In this document: piece by piece, positions 22,150 to 33,256 of the stretch
Layout of the letters: the number at the start of each line of letters is the position of its first letter
How positions within the stretch are numbered: the stretch's first letter is position 1
Source: Melastoma dodecandrum
Lineage: Eukaryota > Streptophyta > Magnoliopsida > Myrtales > Melastomataceae
DNA: 64,000 nt
Direction of reading: 5' to 3'
NCBI GenBank assembly: GCA_029817715.1
Contig: JARUPY010000538.1
Span: forward strand, 9,300,001 to 9,364,000
Notes under the pieces: generated by a model
What the model was told of the DNA's origin: nothing
The model's database searches: none
Seen by the model: only the letters and a program-made list of their open reading frames with translations
Made by a program: the position numbers and the translations under genes

Positions 22150-23675
22150 TGCTCTTCTCACGCCCATCATGTTCCCCTATTGAAGGTAATTTATGATCTA
22201 ATTTAATGCAATATTAGTAACGGAAATGTCATTTAAGTGGGTTATTAAGTAGAGCATTTAAGTAGATGATTAAATATGTCATTTAAGGTAGCGGTTTCTA
22301 TTATCATTTGAGTTTCCTACTCCTCCCTATATATAAAGGGACGTGTAGACATTTCATGTAAGAGAAAGTTTTAAGAAAGAGAAAACATTTCCACATCCAA
22401 AATACTCCAATATACATTCCTCGTAGGAGCAACAGCTCTACAGAATGTTTTCTCTATCCTACAGACGGTCGTCGGTAGTACAGAACCTACGTTTTGCTAG
22501 CACCTTCTCCCTTCCTATGCAATCCTTTCACACATAGCCCCGAACAAATTTGGTATCTGAGCGCAAAAGGTCATGTTTGCATCCGCTGGCAGCATGTTCT
22601 TCACTTTTTCTCCCAACCAAATCTTCATCTTCGACGCTGAGCACTTCGACTATTGGAGTTCTCAAATGAAGACCATTTTCCTTTCGCAAGATCTATGAAA
22701 ACTTGTGGAGGATGGCTATGAAGAAGTTCCAGAAGGAATCTCTCTCCCATAAGGTGACAACATTTCCGCAGAAGGTGTCATCAATCCCACAAAAGATAAG
22801 CAGAATGCGTACAAGGAGAACGTCATGAAGAATGCCATGGCTCTATGGATTCTGCAACAATCCGTGAACAAAACCATCTACCCGAGGATATTGGGCCTGA
22901 AGAAGGTGAATGAAGCGTGGGAGGTCATAAAAAAGGAGTTCAAAGGGTCACAGAACGTGATCTCTATAAAGTTGCAGAACCTTTGGAGAGACTTCGACAA
23001 TCTAGCCATGAAAGACGCAGAAACCGTCAAAGACAACTTCTGAAGGATCATGGAAACCCTCAATCAATTGAAGAGTTGCGAAGAAGTCGTTCCGGATTGA
23101 AAAGTCGTGGAGAAAATCCTCAAAAACTTGCCACAGAAGTTTGAGCATGTTGTAACAATGATTGAAGAGATGAAGGATCTCGCAGAAGTTTCCATCTCTA
23201 TGAATTGATGGGTTCTCTAGAAGCTCATGAGAAACGGGTCGGCAAGTACACAGCCCCAGTGGAGCAAGCATTTCAAGCAAAGTTGAATGTTTCTAAGTAG
23301 AAGTGAGATCGTTCTGGAAACAACAGAAGGTCCTACGGCAGAGCACGTGGAGGCAGGTCTCGTGGCAGAGGCAGAGGCTATGCAAAAGGACGACCAGAAG
23401 GTCAGCACAGAATCGGTCATGGAGAAGTAGAAGCAGGATGTCGCATCTATAGAAAGAATAATCATGAAACAAAAGATTGTCGTCTTCGGTGCAGGAGATC
23501 AAGTTTCCAGCTCATTCAAATCGTGATTGTTGGTACAAAGTTAAAGAGCAGAAGCATAAGGATAGAAGCTCAGTAAATTTCTCTAAGGAAGATGAACCTT
23601 CTAAACTTTTCTACTCTTCCTCTAACACCGTGCAAGACATGAATGAGATATGGTTCCTCGATATCTTATGACAAA
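22150..23675 (+). mobile_element. Truncated Ty1/copia retrotransposon (LTR end, primer site, gag)
   Basis: The plus strand shows an LTR promoter (CCCTATATATAAAGGGACG at about 22323), an LTR end in CGAACA at 22546, a copia primer-binding site at 22551-22562 (TGGTATCTGAGC, one change from the tRNA-iMet type), and a gag reading from about 22573. Homology stops abruptly at about 23671, at the start of the protease domain. The rest of pol and the 3' LTR are missing, and the break abuts DNA flanking the truncated formin. The LTR start near 22150-22180 is a guess. Confidence 0.8.
22573..23671 (+). pseudogene. copia gag and start of protease, broken
   Basis: Plus-strand frames give FTFSPNQIFIFDAEHFDYWS, then MKTIFLSQDL, WILQQSVNKTIYPRILGLKK, and NEAWEVIKKEFKGSQNVISI with KLQNLWRDFDNLAM, the UBN2-type gag of Ty1/copia. 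Stops lie at 22697, 22753 and 23041 and frames shift after 23160. A degenerate zinc knuckle (CRCRRSSFQ-like, around 23480-23530) precedes MNEIWFLDI, the start of the copia protease just before its usual D(S)G active site. The sequence diverges at that point. Confidence 0.8.
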
Positions 23676-24771
23676 CCAAGAGAGTTAATGGCTTGCATCG
23701 CCAATAATATGATAGAGCCGTACCAATAATAAAAGTTCACACTTTTCTCACCTGGGTAATGAACTGCATCTAAAAGGAAAAAACTCTGAGCTTTGATTCC
23801 ACACGAGGGACTTTCATCAACTCCATGAAGAACTGCCAGAGCACAGTGTCCCTTTAGTGTGATGGACAAAAGTGACAGCAAGTACTTCCCCAAAAGCCCA
23901 TGCATTACACAAAACAAATGCATTATCATTTTCATTATGCAGTAGGCTAAACAAAGTTTTTTATGCAACCTTGTCCTTACAACTAATTGCAAAGATGTTT
24001 ACATTTATTAAGCTCATAACCAGGTTGTTCTCCTATGCTAGAACTCCATAATATGAGAGACCACTACAATGTCATTTAAACAAAAAAAATAACAGAAAAA
24101 GAATACAACTAAATGAAGGGACCTTTTGCTAACGTCTCACGCAATCACGAAAGAGAATATTTCGGTACAAATCTTTTGGCTTTGAACGCTACTTCCCTCG
24201 GCATAGAGCCAAATACTTTAGTCTCTCTATCCATACTGTTAAACATAAGTTTAGTTGAGGTTGAACTTGGTTTCATGATAAGTTGATCCTTGGTATAAGT
24301 GGTTTGAGGTAAAGAATTAGCCGCTATAAAAATATTTGCAATGATTGGGATAAATATATGTACATATATTTCCTACACCTTCACCATTGGAGGAAAATTT
24401 TACATCTCGAGGTGGCATTAAAGAAGCCATAGGCAATCTGATACGAAATAAAACGAAAAACAACATTTTTCTAATAATTTAAATGAAATTATGTGTAATA
24501 TCTTAAAGAAAGTAAGCAATTCAATGTATTTTAACGACCATACTTGAGGCACCTGTAAATGTAATCCTATAATTTAGTATTATAATAATCCTTCCAATAG
24601 TACATCCCAATGTGTTAAAAGCTCCACTGCTTGCCATCAATGCAAAAGTTCATAGTGTATTGTCATAGATTCATGGTTTCATTTCATGAAACAAAAAGAT
24701 GGACCCTTTATATTCCAACCACTATGTACTGGATATGATCCAAGAAATCATTTAACTATAAGAGCAAAGAC
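23676..24771. other. Region between copia break and last formin exon, unassigned
   Basis: The next FH2 exons of the formin should lie here on the minus strand, but I could not find them. An open minus-strand stretch at about 24340-24150 translates to readable protein (FIAANSLPQTTYTKDQLIMK, then DRETKVFGSMPREVAFKAKR) that I cannot assign; it may be a retroelement or gene remnant. 23992-23666 on the minus strand is open but matches nothing I know. The formin truncation and copia truncation meet in this interval. Confidence 0.35.
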
Positions 24772-27700
24772 CTGTTCACATCTTCTCAACTGGTCTTTAT
24801 CTCTTGTGTACCCCTACAAATGGAACCTAAAGTTATATGAAACAAATAATCAAAAAATTTAAATAAAAGCAATTTGCATTGGCCAAATGTTTTATTTACC
24901 TTGAGTAATTCCATTTCCTCCTTGGTCGGACAAAACTTAACAAGGTTTTCAACCTGATCAATATCCAGTGCTGAATCTTCCAGAGCAAGCACTGAACTCT
25001 GTTGAATTTGCAGGTAAATCAGACATGAACTATTCCAGTTCACACATATATTTCCCCTCCCCTCCCCCTTCATATCCCCCCACCCCACCCCCAAAGTAAA
25101 AGCACAGGGAAGAGGAATGTGTTTTCTGTATTCTTCCCCAACATTCAACCAAAACTAATTAAGAAGAACAATGCAAGAAAAATGAGCTACTAGTGATCAG
25201 TTTCAATATAATAAGCAGCCCAAGAATACTAACCTTGAAAAACTATAATGGCCTTTATCACATTCAAAAAGGTTTCAGAAATGGTTGGTTTGAGTTTTTC
25301 CAGGTACATATATATACAACAGCAGTTAAAAATGTAGTTTTCCATGGCATAATCAACATAATTCTAAAAAAGGATACGGCCATTCATGGTCAGCTTAAAG
25401 CAACATGAGATCCAGAGGAACATTATCAGCGAGAAGAAAATAAATAATAACCTACCATCAATTCATGCAATGGTACTTTCACCTTGGAAAGCATAATCTC
25501 ACAGTTGTATGCACGTCTATGGTCAATCTGCAAGAAAATACATGCTGCTGTAAGTTCTTCCCTTGCCCCGACTTCAGACATCGTTTCCAAGCATACTTTC
25601 ATATTGACAGAGAAAAAGAAAATTCTTCCAAGACTTTCGAATTCGACGTGATTTTTTATCTCACCAATCTGTCTTCCTACACACACAGACTTCGTTCACA
25701 CTTTTTTCCGACGGACAAATAGTGGTTTCAAAACATTTTTAGACAAGGGAAGTTTATGGACAACAAAACAATCATAGAAACAAGAAATCAGAATGAGAAA
25801 ACAGACATTGTATAGGTTATTGTGTACAACATAAATATATCTTTTTACAGGAAAAAAAAAACAATAAACATGTAAAGACAGTCCCGGAGAGTTAAAACTA
25901 CCAATTGAACTCTGTCTGCTTTCCGTCCATCAGAACCACCTTTGCCTGTCTTTCTACTCTGATTTGCAGCTGGAACGGAAGCAGAAAAAAGATTTTCTAA
26001 CTCCAACATGTCTATCTCCGGAGCCCTAACATATGGAAAAAGAAGAAACCATCACAACAAAGATTAATTAATAATCCATTTCATATGGATACTTAGAACA
26101 GAAAACTTAATGCATACTTTGCAGCCTCTCCAAACTTTTGCATCTCCGCCCATATACTTCCTTGTACTGCTCTCGATAGCTTCAACCAATCAAGGGCTTT
26201 AGCCTTTTATTAGTGCTACCCTTAGGGTTGAGAGAACGAGACAAGGGCCTGCCTTTAGCACTGCCGAAAGAACCCAATGGTGGCGGGGGAGAAGGGGAAC
26301 CGATTGAGCTATTTGCTTTCAGGCCAGATTGACGGTCCCCTTTTCCTGAAAGAAATGGAGGGGGTGGAGGAACACTGGGGTATGATTGGGAGTTTGGGGC
26401 AAGAGGAGGGGGAGGTGGGGCAGGAGAAAGACTCTTTGTTTCCACAGATTGCCCTGGCCATAAAGGAGGTGGTGGGGGAGAAGCAGGTTCTGCTCTGTTG
26501 GGAAGAGTAGGGGGTACCGGTGAAGGGGGTGGAACAGGTGGAGGAGGAGCAGATGGAGGCGGAGCAAATGGAGGGGGAGGAGCAGATGGAGGCGGAACAA
26601 ATGGAGGGGGCTGAAATAATGGCGAAGGAAGCAAGGCAGGAGGAGGTGGAGGAGAGGATGATGGAGGACCAAGGGGAATAGGTGATGGCAATGGAGCAGA
26701 GGATGATGGAGGACTAGGAGGAGAAGGTGGTGGCGATGGAGCAGAGAGCAATGGAATAGTAGGAAGTGGAGGTGGCTGACCAGATGATGATGGAAGGCCT
26801 GGAGGAGGAGGTGGTGGGGGCAAAGCAGATAGGAAGGGAAGACAAGGAGGAGGAGGTGGTGTCACTGGTGGTGGCGGCGGCATTGAGGTTAACTGCTCAG
26901 GCAAAAGAGGAGGCTGAACGTGCACACAGTTATCTTTATGGATGTCCATCCGGTTTGCATCAGTCTTAACTTCCGGATGAAGTGCAGCTGGTGATGGTGG
27001 AGGAGAATCAGATTTGATTTTGTCCACAACTGAATCAGCTGCAGAAAAATCCAGGACCCCATCAATATGGGAAGTCAACGGTTGCGCCAGTGGCTCTTTT
27101 GAATCAGCTGCAGAATCTGCAGAAAGCACAAAATTTGGTCTTGGAAGAGGCGGAGGGGCGATCCTCGGAGAAGTTGATGCTTCACTTGTTTTAGAGGTAT
27201 ATTCTAAAGCACTCCTGGATGAAGCCAGATCAGACAAAACCACCTTTGGATCTCTCATAGTATCCAGAGTAGGGGCATAGGATAAAGATCCCGTTCTTGA
27301 TGACAAGGCAGCTGAATTCCTCATGCTTTCATCCGACGTAGGGGACAGGAAGCGTTTGGCTTCTTTAATTCCTCTATGTGAAGGTTTTGTTTGAGAATCC
27401 ATTGCCAGATTATCAAAGTCGATGGAACTGGAGGTGCGCCTCGTTATCTGATTCTTCAAAATCATGAGATTTTTTATCTCATCTTGCAATACACCAGTTT
27501 TCTCCTTAACAGGAGACCAGGTCTCCATGCGAAGCTGGAAATCAGTGCTAGCTTTATCTAGGACTGCATTTGCAAAATTTGCTTGCTGGATCACATCGAG
27601 GGCAGTATCCATCTTGGGAGCCAACCAGTCAACATGACTAAAGAATTCTTGAGCCTTAGCAAATGCCTCTATGGGAAGGCCTTCTTTCTCCTCAAAGCAT

Positions 27701-29440
27701 AGAAGATCTACCGCAGCAATGGGAGTTATAGCATCCATCTCAGAAAAGAGAATCTTCAATAATTGGTAGAAAAATAAAATTAAATCTCTGAGGAAAATCA
27801 ACTGAATAGAAGAAGCAAAAGGGAACCAAAAAGTTAAGGCGGGCATGCACCTCTGTCCTGAAGTCCTTTGGAAACAAATCTCTTCTTTCCCAAAAGGTGT
27901 CAATTTCATCACGATTAAGCATCAGAATATTCGACCGGATAAATGCCGTATTGAACATGGTGCGGAAAATCATCTGCTCTCTCTCCAGGTCCTCAGACAC
28001 ATGAATACACTCAAGCACAACATCACCTTGAAGATGGCAGTTTATATCAATTTTGACTAATTCACAATCTGCCTGCAAAACACATATAATTACTGTTGAA
28101 AACTGAGACACATATGCCCCAAAGAGAAAGCAGTGAATCAATAGAATATAATTTCCAGAGAGAATATCGTTTTGTGAAGAGCATCAGCAATTTAAATCAA
28201 ACCACAGGTGTGACTTGTCCTGAAACAATCATCAGGGGCATAATTACCTGTTTATAAGACCGGATAACTTTGCTCTTTGGCGTTGAAAACAGAACTTTCG
28301 GGGTCTTCTCATCAACCAAGGGGTCCTGCCCATAAATCCTAAACATAGGGCGGCAACCGCCTTCTCCATCAAAATTAGGGATAATCCTTATCATGATGCA
28401 ATCTAAGTTGAGAGCTCTGTCACGGGGAGGCCAGTCTACAGCGACGTTCCTTCTTGATACATATTGTAGGTACCTCAATTGAGAAGCTACAGGATTCAAC
28501 AGTGATAACAAATGTAAAAGCTCACGAGGAGCCTGCTTGTAAACCATGTCCAGTGTCTTGGACTCTCGCTATACAACCTCCGATACAGCAGAAGAGCCGC
28601 GAGAGAGAATGCCAAACTCGGCCAACCACCCCTTTCACTGTGCACCAGCAGCATATTATTGTGTCCAAGGGAAAGCCAGCTCTCACACGACCTCAAGAAA
28701 TGGTGAAGCACCTCCATAGGGAGTAAAGGGCATCCCTCATATTGCCTAGGGTAGTCCATTATGGTTATGTCATATACGGATAGTAACTTTGTGAGTTGGC
28801 TTCGTTCTTCACCCTCTCGGAAATTAAATACCAGGATTGAAGATTCAGGGAACTGCTCTTGAAATTGCTCTACGACATTTTCGATGTGAGCCTTGTACTC
28901 TTGCTCTGCCCATGCTTCCTTAGAGAAGCAACAATCAAAAGCAACAATGGTACCACCGTGAGATAATGAACACCCTACCCATTCTTCATGATGAACTTTC
29001 CGAAACACTAACAAATGAGCAGCCCAAAGAAACCTTACCAGCCCGGACATTGTCATATTAAAGCTAAATATTCGGCATCACGAACCTCGTAACCTATTAA
29101 ATGACATAAAGATATACAAAACCAGCTGCACGAAATAAATTGTCCACCAACCAGGCACAAACGAGAATGGTTGTCATCTCAGACTATTAAAATTGCACCA
29201 AAAAATTACATATCTCACTCCACCATACTTGATAGGATACAAGAAAAGCAGTTATAACAATCCCATCACCGTCCTCTCCAGAAAACAAAATGCCCATCAA
29301 CACATAAAAATCACAGTCGTCGGACACTCAGGACAGACTGGGCAAAGTGGAGTAGAAAACCACGCACCGTAAACGCGCTCGCTTATCTCGAGCAGCCCTT
29401 CCGGGGGCTTTTTGTAGAACAACTTGAGGAACAGAGACAT
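24772..29440 (-). pseudogene. Class II plant formin (PTEN-like, FH1, partial FH2), frameshifted and truncated
   Basis: Formins nucleate and elongate actin filaments; FH1 feeds profilin-actin and FH2 caps the barbed end. Eight exons fit on the minus strand: 29440-29368 (MSLFLKLFYKKPPEGLLEI), about 29007-28248 and 28072-27851 (PTEN-like phosphatase and C2 domains: FNFREGEERSQL, DYPRQYEGCPLL, ADCELVKIDINC), 27753-26118 (proline-rich FH1), then FH2 exons 26025-25902, 25527-25456, 24998-24900 (ALDIDQVENLVKFCPTKEEM) and 24813-24772 (GYTRDKDQLRRCEQ). All have GT-AG borders and compatible phases once two defects are allowed: one base is missing near 28567 (YS-ESKTLDM) and one at 26190/26191, in the conserved KPLHW motif at FH2 entry. 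The phosphatase-loop Cys is Ser (VHSERGGWP). The rest of FH2 was not found. The exon 2 acceptor is uncertain (29008 or about 28972). Assembly errors could mimic the frameshifts but not the missing exons. Confidence 0.88.
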
Positions 29441-30035
29441 CCCACCGGAGGGGCCTTTCCTGGAACCCAAGACCATCACACAGACAATCAGACCCGCAAA
29501 AACCAAAAAGAAAAAACACCCGTCCACCTAAAAATCGCCAATCCACAACAATAACATCACCACAAAAACACCGGGTGGGGGGAATCGACGCAGAAGTGAT
29601 ACGTAGCAATCAAAGGGGAGGACGATCAATCAGGCAACGACTGCGATATGATGGTATCGCAGGGGAAGGGAAGAATGAGACGAGCCGGTGGTTGATTCAA
29701 TCGAAGAGCTTCCTGGGTAAATGGAGGCGGCTCTCTGGTCTATCAAAACAAAAAAGACAAACGACTTAATACGGTATTTGGTGGAGATGATGGCGGTCCC
29801 ATTGCCTGACGTGGGGATCATCACTGCCCACACCCGTTTCTGTTTCTCTTCCTCTTCAACATCAACTAAACGACAACACGACCATCCCCTCACGTTCGAC
29901 TCACGTGAGCTCACCCCCCAACCCCCCGTCTCAACTCAACTCTCCCCAAAATTCTTGGTACCAGTATTTGCATGAATTGGTTTTGAGCTCCGCTGAGTTT
30001 GGGTGTTAACAATTTCAGTATTGTTTATCAAGGTT
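29441..30035 (-). other. Formin 5' flanking region / presumed 5' UTR and promoter
   Basis: No coding homology. It covers the DNA immediately upstream of the formin start codon at 29440. No convincing TATA box was seen on the minus strand. A solo LTR lies about 600 bp upstream of the start codon. Confidence 0.4.
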
Positions 30036-30040
30036 GTTAC

Positions 30041-30589
30041 TGTTGGCGCACGCGGAAGACTCGGAAGCGAGTCGAATTGGATTCGGTCGTCGATCGGAAG
30101 TTAACGAAAAATAAGGAGACAAAACATTTACGTGGTTCGGTCAATCGACCTACGTCCACGGACGGAGAAGAAGATTTCACTATATTCAATGGAGGACAAA
30201 TTTTAAGACCCTCTCTAACCCCTCGACCTACCCGAGTACAAGATTTCGCTTTTACGGTAAGAAATAACCCCGAAGTTTTTCCCGTGTTTCCCCAACACAC
30301 ACCCTTTCTTTACCGTCGCACTCTTTGTCCTCGTGTATCCCTCTTCTATGCTCTAAGGATTTGCTATCTCTCGTGTGTTCATTCGCTTCGTATACCAACA
30401 CCTATTTATAAAATAGACGGCCCAACGTATATCGAAAATCTGGCAGGTAAATATATTCGTGATATAATCAAATATCATTCAATATATCTCCCCCAACAGA
30501 TATATTCTCTCACCTTCCATATATTTCACGAGCGAATCAAATATACTCCAAATCGCAATATAACCAACTTCGGGCCAAAAATCCTAACA
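30041..30589 (+). mobile_element. Solo LTR with perfect 5-bp target duplication
   Basis: The element starts TGTTGGCGCACGCGG and ends AATCCTAACA, an inverted TGTTGG/CCTAACA terminus. It is flanked by GTTAC at 30036-30040 and 30590-30594. A TATA-like ATTTATAAAATAG at about 30405 and the block ACGTGGTTCGGTCAATCGAC (30131-30150) are LTR features on the plus strand. No primer-binding site, polypurine tract or second LTR is present, so it is a solo LTR of 549 bp left by LTR-LTR recombination. The 248-codon frame that covers it is accidental. Confidence 0.88.
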
Positions 30590-30720
30590 GTTACTTTCCC
30601 GAGACAATCCCGATTAATCCTATATGGAATGAGTCAAACGAAATTCTTCTTTGGCCCGGAAATGGAATATTTTTGCCGCCTCCTGATCTTGACATTAAGA
30701 GATTTACCCGTGAGCTTGTC

Positions 30721-31110
30721 GAGTTTTGTACGGAAATACAGTTAGTTTTAAAAACAATTTGCGAAATACGGTCCTAATTTCGTAAAATACGGTTTTACCG
30801 TCGAAGGGACGCGTTTTGAAAACGCGCCCTTCGTTTTGAACGGGTTTCAAAACGTGCCCCCCGTGTATCAAAAGATGGGGCGGGTTTTCAAAACCCGTTC
30901 CTATGCGAAATTCGGCCACAGCATGAGGGCGCGGTTTCAAAACCCGCCCCTCCATAAAACCCGCCCCTCCAACACTTGGAGAACCCATTTGGGGAATGCA
31001 CAAGGGGCGGGTTTTCCAAACCCGCGCCTTACTTGGACAATCAAGGGGCGGGTTTTCAAAACCCGCTCCTCCTTGGAACATACAAGGGACGGGTTAAACC
31101 TGCCCCCCTT
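30721..31110 (+). repeat. Left terminal inverted repeat of the MULE with GC-rich palindromes
   Basis: Pairs with the complement of 36540-36860. Shared blocks include GTTAGTTTTAAAAA, ATTTCGTAAAAT (one base differs in the partner), GTGTATCAAA, CGGCCACA and GAGAACCC. From 30830 onward it carries repeated GGGGCGGGTTTTCAAAACCC palindromes (30879-, 31004-, 31045-), which could form stem-loops or bind transposase. Confidence 0.85.
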
Positions 31111-31463
31111 TTAGACATTATTACTAAGTACTTACGAATTATATTAGAAACCATGTTTCAACAACACAATAACCAAACTATCGAACTTCGAAACAATCCA
31201 TATTATAAAAGTAGAACAATAATATCATACATAAAACCTTAGAATATTATACGCAAAGTCCATAAACGTTTACAAACATCAGTAAAGTCCCCTAACATAA
31301 GGCCTGATGACGGGATCTTCTGGAACGTGAGGCTGCTCCAATGAATTATCCGGGTACAGTTGTGTGATTTGAGAAGGTCATTCTTCTTGTTGTGAATGGT
31401 CGTACCTGAAAAACTTATATTAGTTGAGTTACGAGAGTTTAAATCAATCGAACATCAAAGGAC

Positions 31464-33135
31464 TTACCCGAATTCTCTCGCCTCTTTAATTGGAGCTCCC
31501 GGGGTTGAACTGGACCCAACCTCGAAGTAAGGTGTGCTGTAATCGGCATCAATATGGGCAACTTGCGAGATGAGCATGCCTACTCGCACTGCATGGCCCT
31601 CCTCGTCAAATACGGGGTCCTCGTATGTCCGTGGCACTTCCTCATATTCATGCTCCTCTTCCGCATGGTCCATATGAGGATGATCTTCCACCATATGCTG
31701 TCCACCTGGCGCTATGAACTCGTATGCAGGTTGATCTTCCAACCCGCCAGTACGACCATACAATCGTATCGGTGCATACTCCCGCATTATCACAAATATA
31801 GGTTAAAGTTGAAAAATGGAATGGAAAAATGTATTGTGATACTCATAAATGACTACCATTGTGCCTAGCATGGAGACGGTGTGCGATATGTATTGCCTGG
31901 TGTGCTTCGCATACCATTTGGAGTATTTAATGCGAGACTCCCAAAATAGCGGCACGACCTTGTTCATTCGATCTTCCCATTGCTTCACAAACACTCGATG
32001 GACCTCTCTCCAGTTGTTCATCGTCTTACCACGCAAATCCATCCGGTGGAGTGCCTTGCTAGTGTCCCATTCTGCCGGCACGAGCTGATGATAGCGAAAC
32101 TGACGAATCACTCTATCCGGGTAATGTCACGCCACGATGTAGAAGCAAATGATAGGGAGTCTGGCACGCCAAAAAGCCTCTCCCGATCAACAATAATATG
32201 GAAGCATGGCTATCAACTCCTCCGGGTAAGGATGCCAAACAATCGGCATATCTCAATGTGAATGTGTGAGGAGAGTTCGATATAATCAAATGAAATTGTT
32301 AGATATAGAAGTTTACCTGATCCATGCTTTACCTATTGAAGGCCTCTCTGTACGAGAAAAGTACATGGGGTAGTGACCGTGCGTACATCCTTTGCAACGG
32401 CTCAACGATAGCTCAAAGGCATATCCTCTACAAATGGGGTTCGATGTCTAAGAGGCGCTATATGCTGGAATCTATCTCGTACCCAAATCTGTAATAATAT
32501 CAGGGAACCCTCTATCTGAGATGCCTTGTGGTGAGCCGCCTTACACAAACTCCTATAAAGCCACGCAAGGCAGGCACTACCCCAACTATACTGTCCAACC
32601 TTCTCAAAGTTCGCTAGTAGAGGCAACCAGAATATGCCTTGTCTGACTTTGTAGTGAATATCATCCCGCCAATCAGCTGCAAAATATAAGCCCTGGTATG
32701 CATCTCCACTACCTCCTCAGGGGCATCTATAGGGATCTCACCAAAATTGGCAGCCAGCCAGCTCAGTTTAATAGAACCAGATCTAATGTTGTCACCCCTA
32801 GGTACCCGACCCAATAACTCTAGACACACTGCCTCATTAGATACGGAGGTGTCTACTATCACCGCACCATCTACGGGCAAACCTAGCTGAATTGCCACAT
32901 CTTGTAGGGTGACGGTCTTCTCACCGTGCAGCATATGGAAGGTGTGCGTCTCCGGCCTCCAGCGTTCTGTCAATGCTGTGATAAGGGCCCAATCCAAGGA
33001 AATGAATGAAAGCTTAGCCACTCCGTAGAATCCTGCTTGACGGAGGTAAACATCCATCCTAGGATCGGTGGCAATTCCCTTCAGTGATTTCTCTACCCGA
33101 CGGCAAGTTAGAACGTTATTCTGTAAATAAAACAC
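31464..33135 (-). pseudogene. Plant mobile domain (PMD, MAIN/MAIL-like) gene inside the MULE
   Basis: PMD proteins occur both as host genes (MAIN, MAIL1) and within transposons; their biochemical role is unknown. The frame 33135-32614 reads AGFYGVAKLSFISLDWALIT, then ALTERWRPETHTFHMLHGE and VTLQDVAIQLGLPVDGAVI, the classic PMD start. A frameshift near 32625 breaks the chain within the FWLPLLANFEKVG motif, which continues in 32626-32402 (YSWGSACLAWLYRSLC). The C-terminal PMD part is at 32111-31803 (RQFRYHQLVPAEWDTSKALH, then DLRGKTMNNW) and an acidic tail at 31793-31464. Introns may separate these blocks, but the frameshift in the core motif points to a pseudogene. Same direction as the transposase, starting about 120 bp after it. 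Confidence 0.82.
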
Positions 33136-33256
33136 GAATTAGTAAACAATCTACGAATACATGAAAGATAATGTAATGATTTGAAACTAAAGAAGTTGAT
33201 ATACCACACTATATCAGGATTCCCTTACAGCCGTCGACCGATGCTCTCCTTGAGCA

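Noticed and set aside
26277..26969. Plus-strand open frames across the formin proline-rich exon
   Set aside because: They are the antisense of proline codons (glycine/glutamate-rich) with no homology; the minus strand fits a known gene.
29999..30745. 248-codon plus-strand open frame
   Set aside because: It spans the solo LTR and its flanks, including the target duplications and the MULE border. Composition and context say non-coding.
30836..31242. Plus-strand frames with repeated FQNPP / RVFKTR residues
   Set aside because: By-products of the palindromic GGGGCGGGTTTT repeats in the MULE end, open on both strands.
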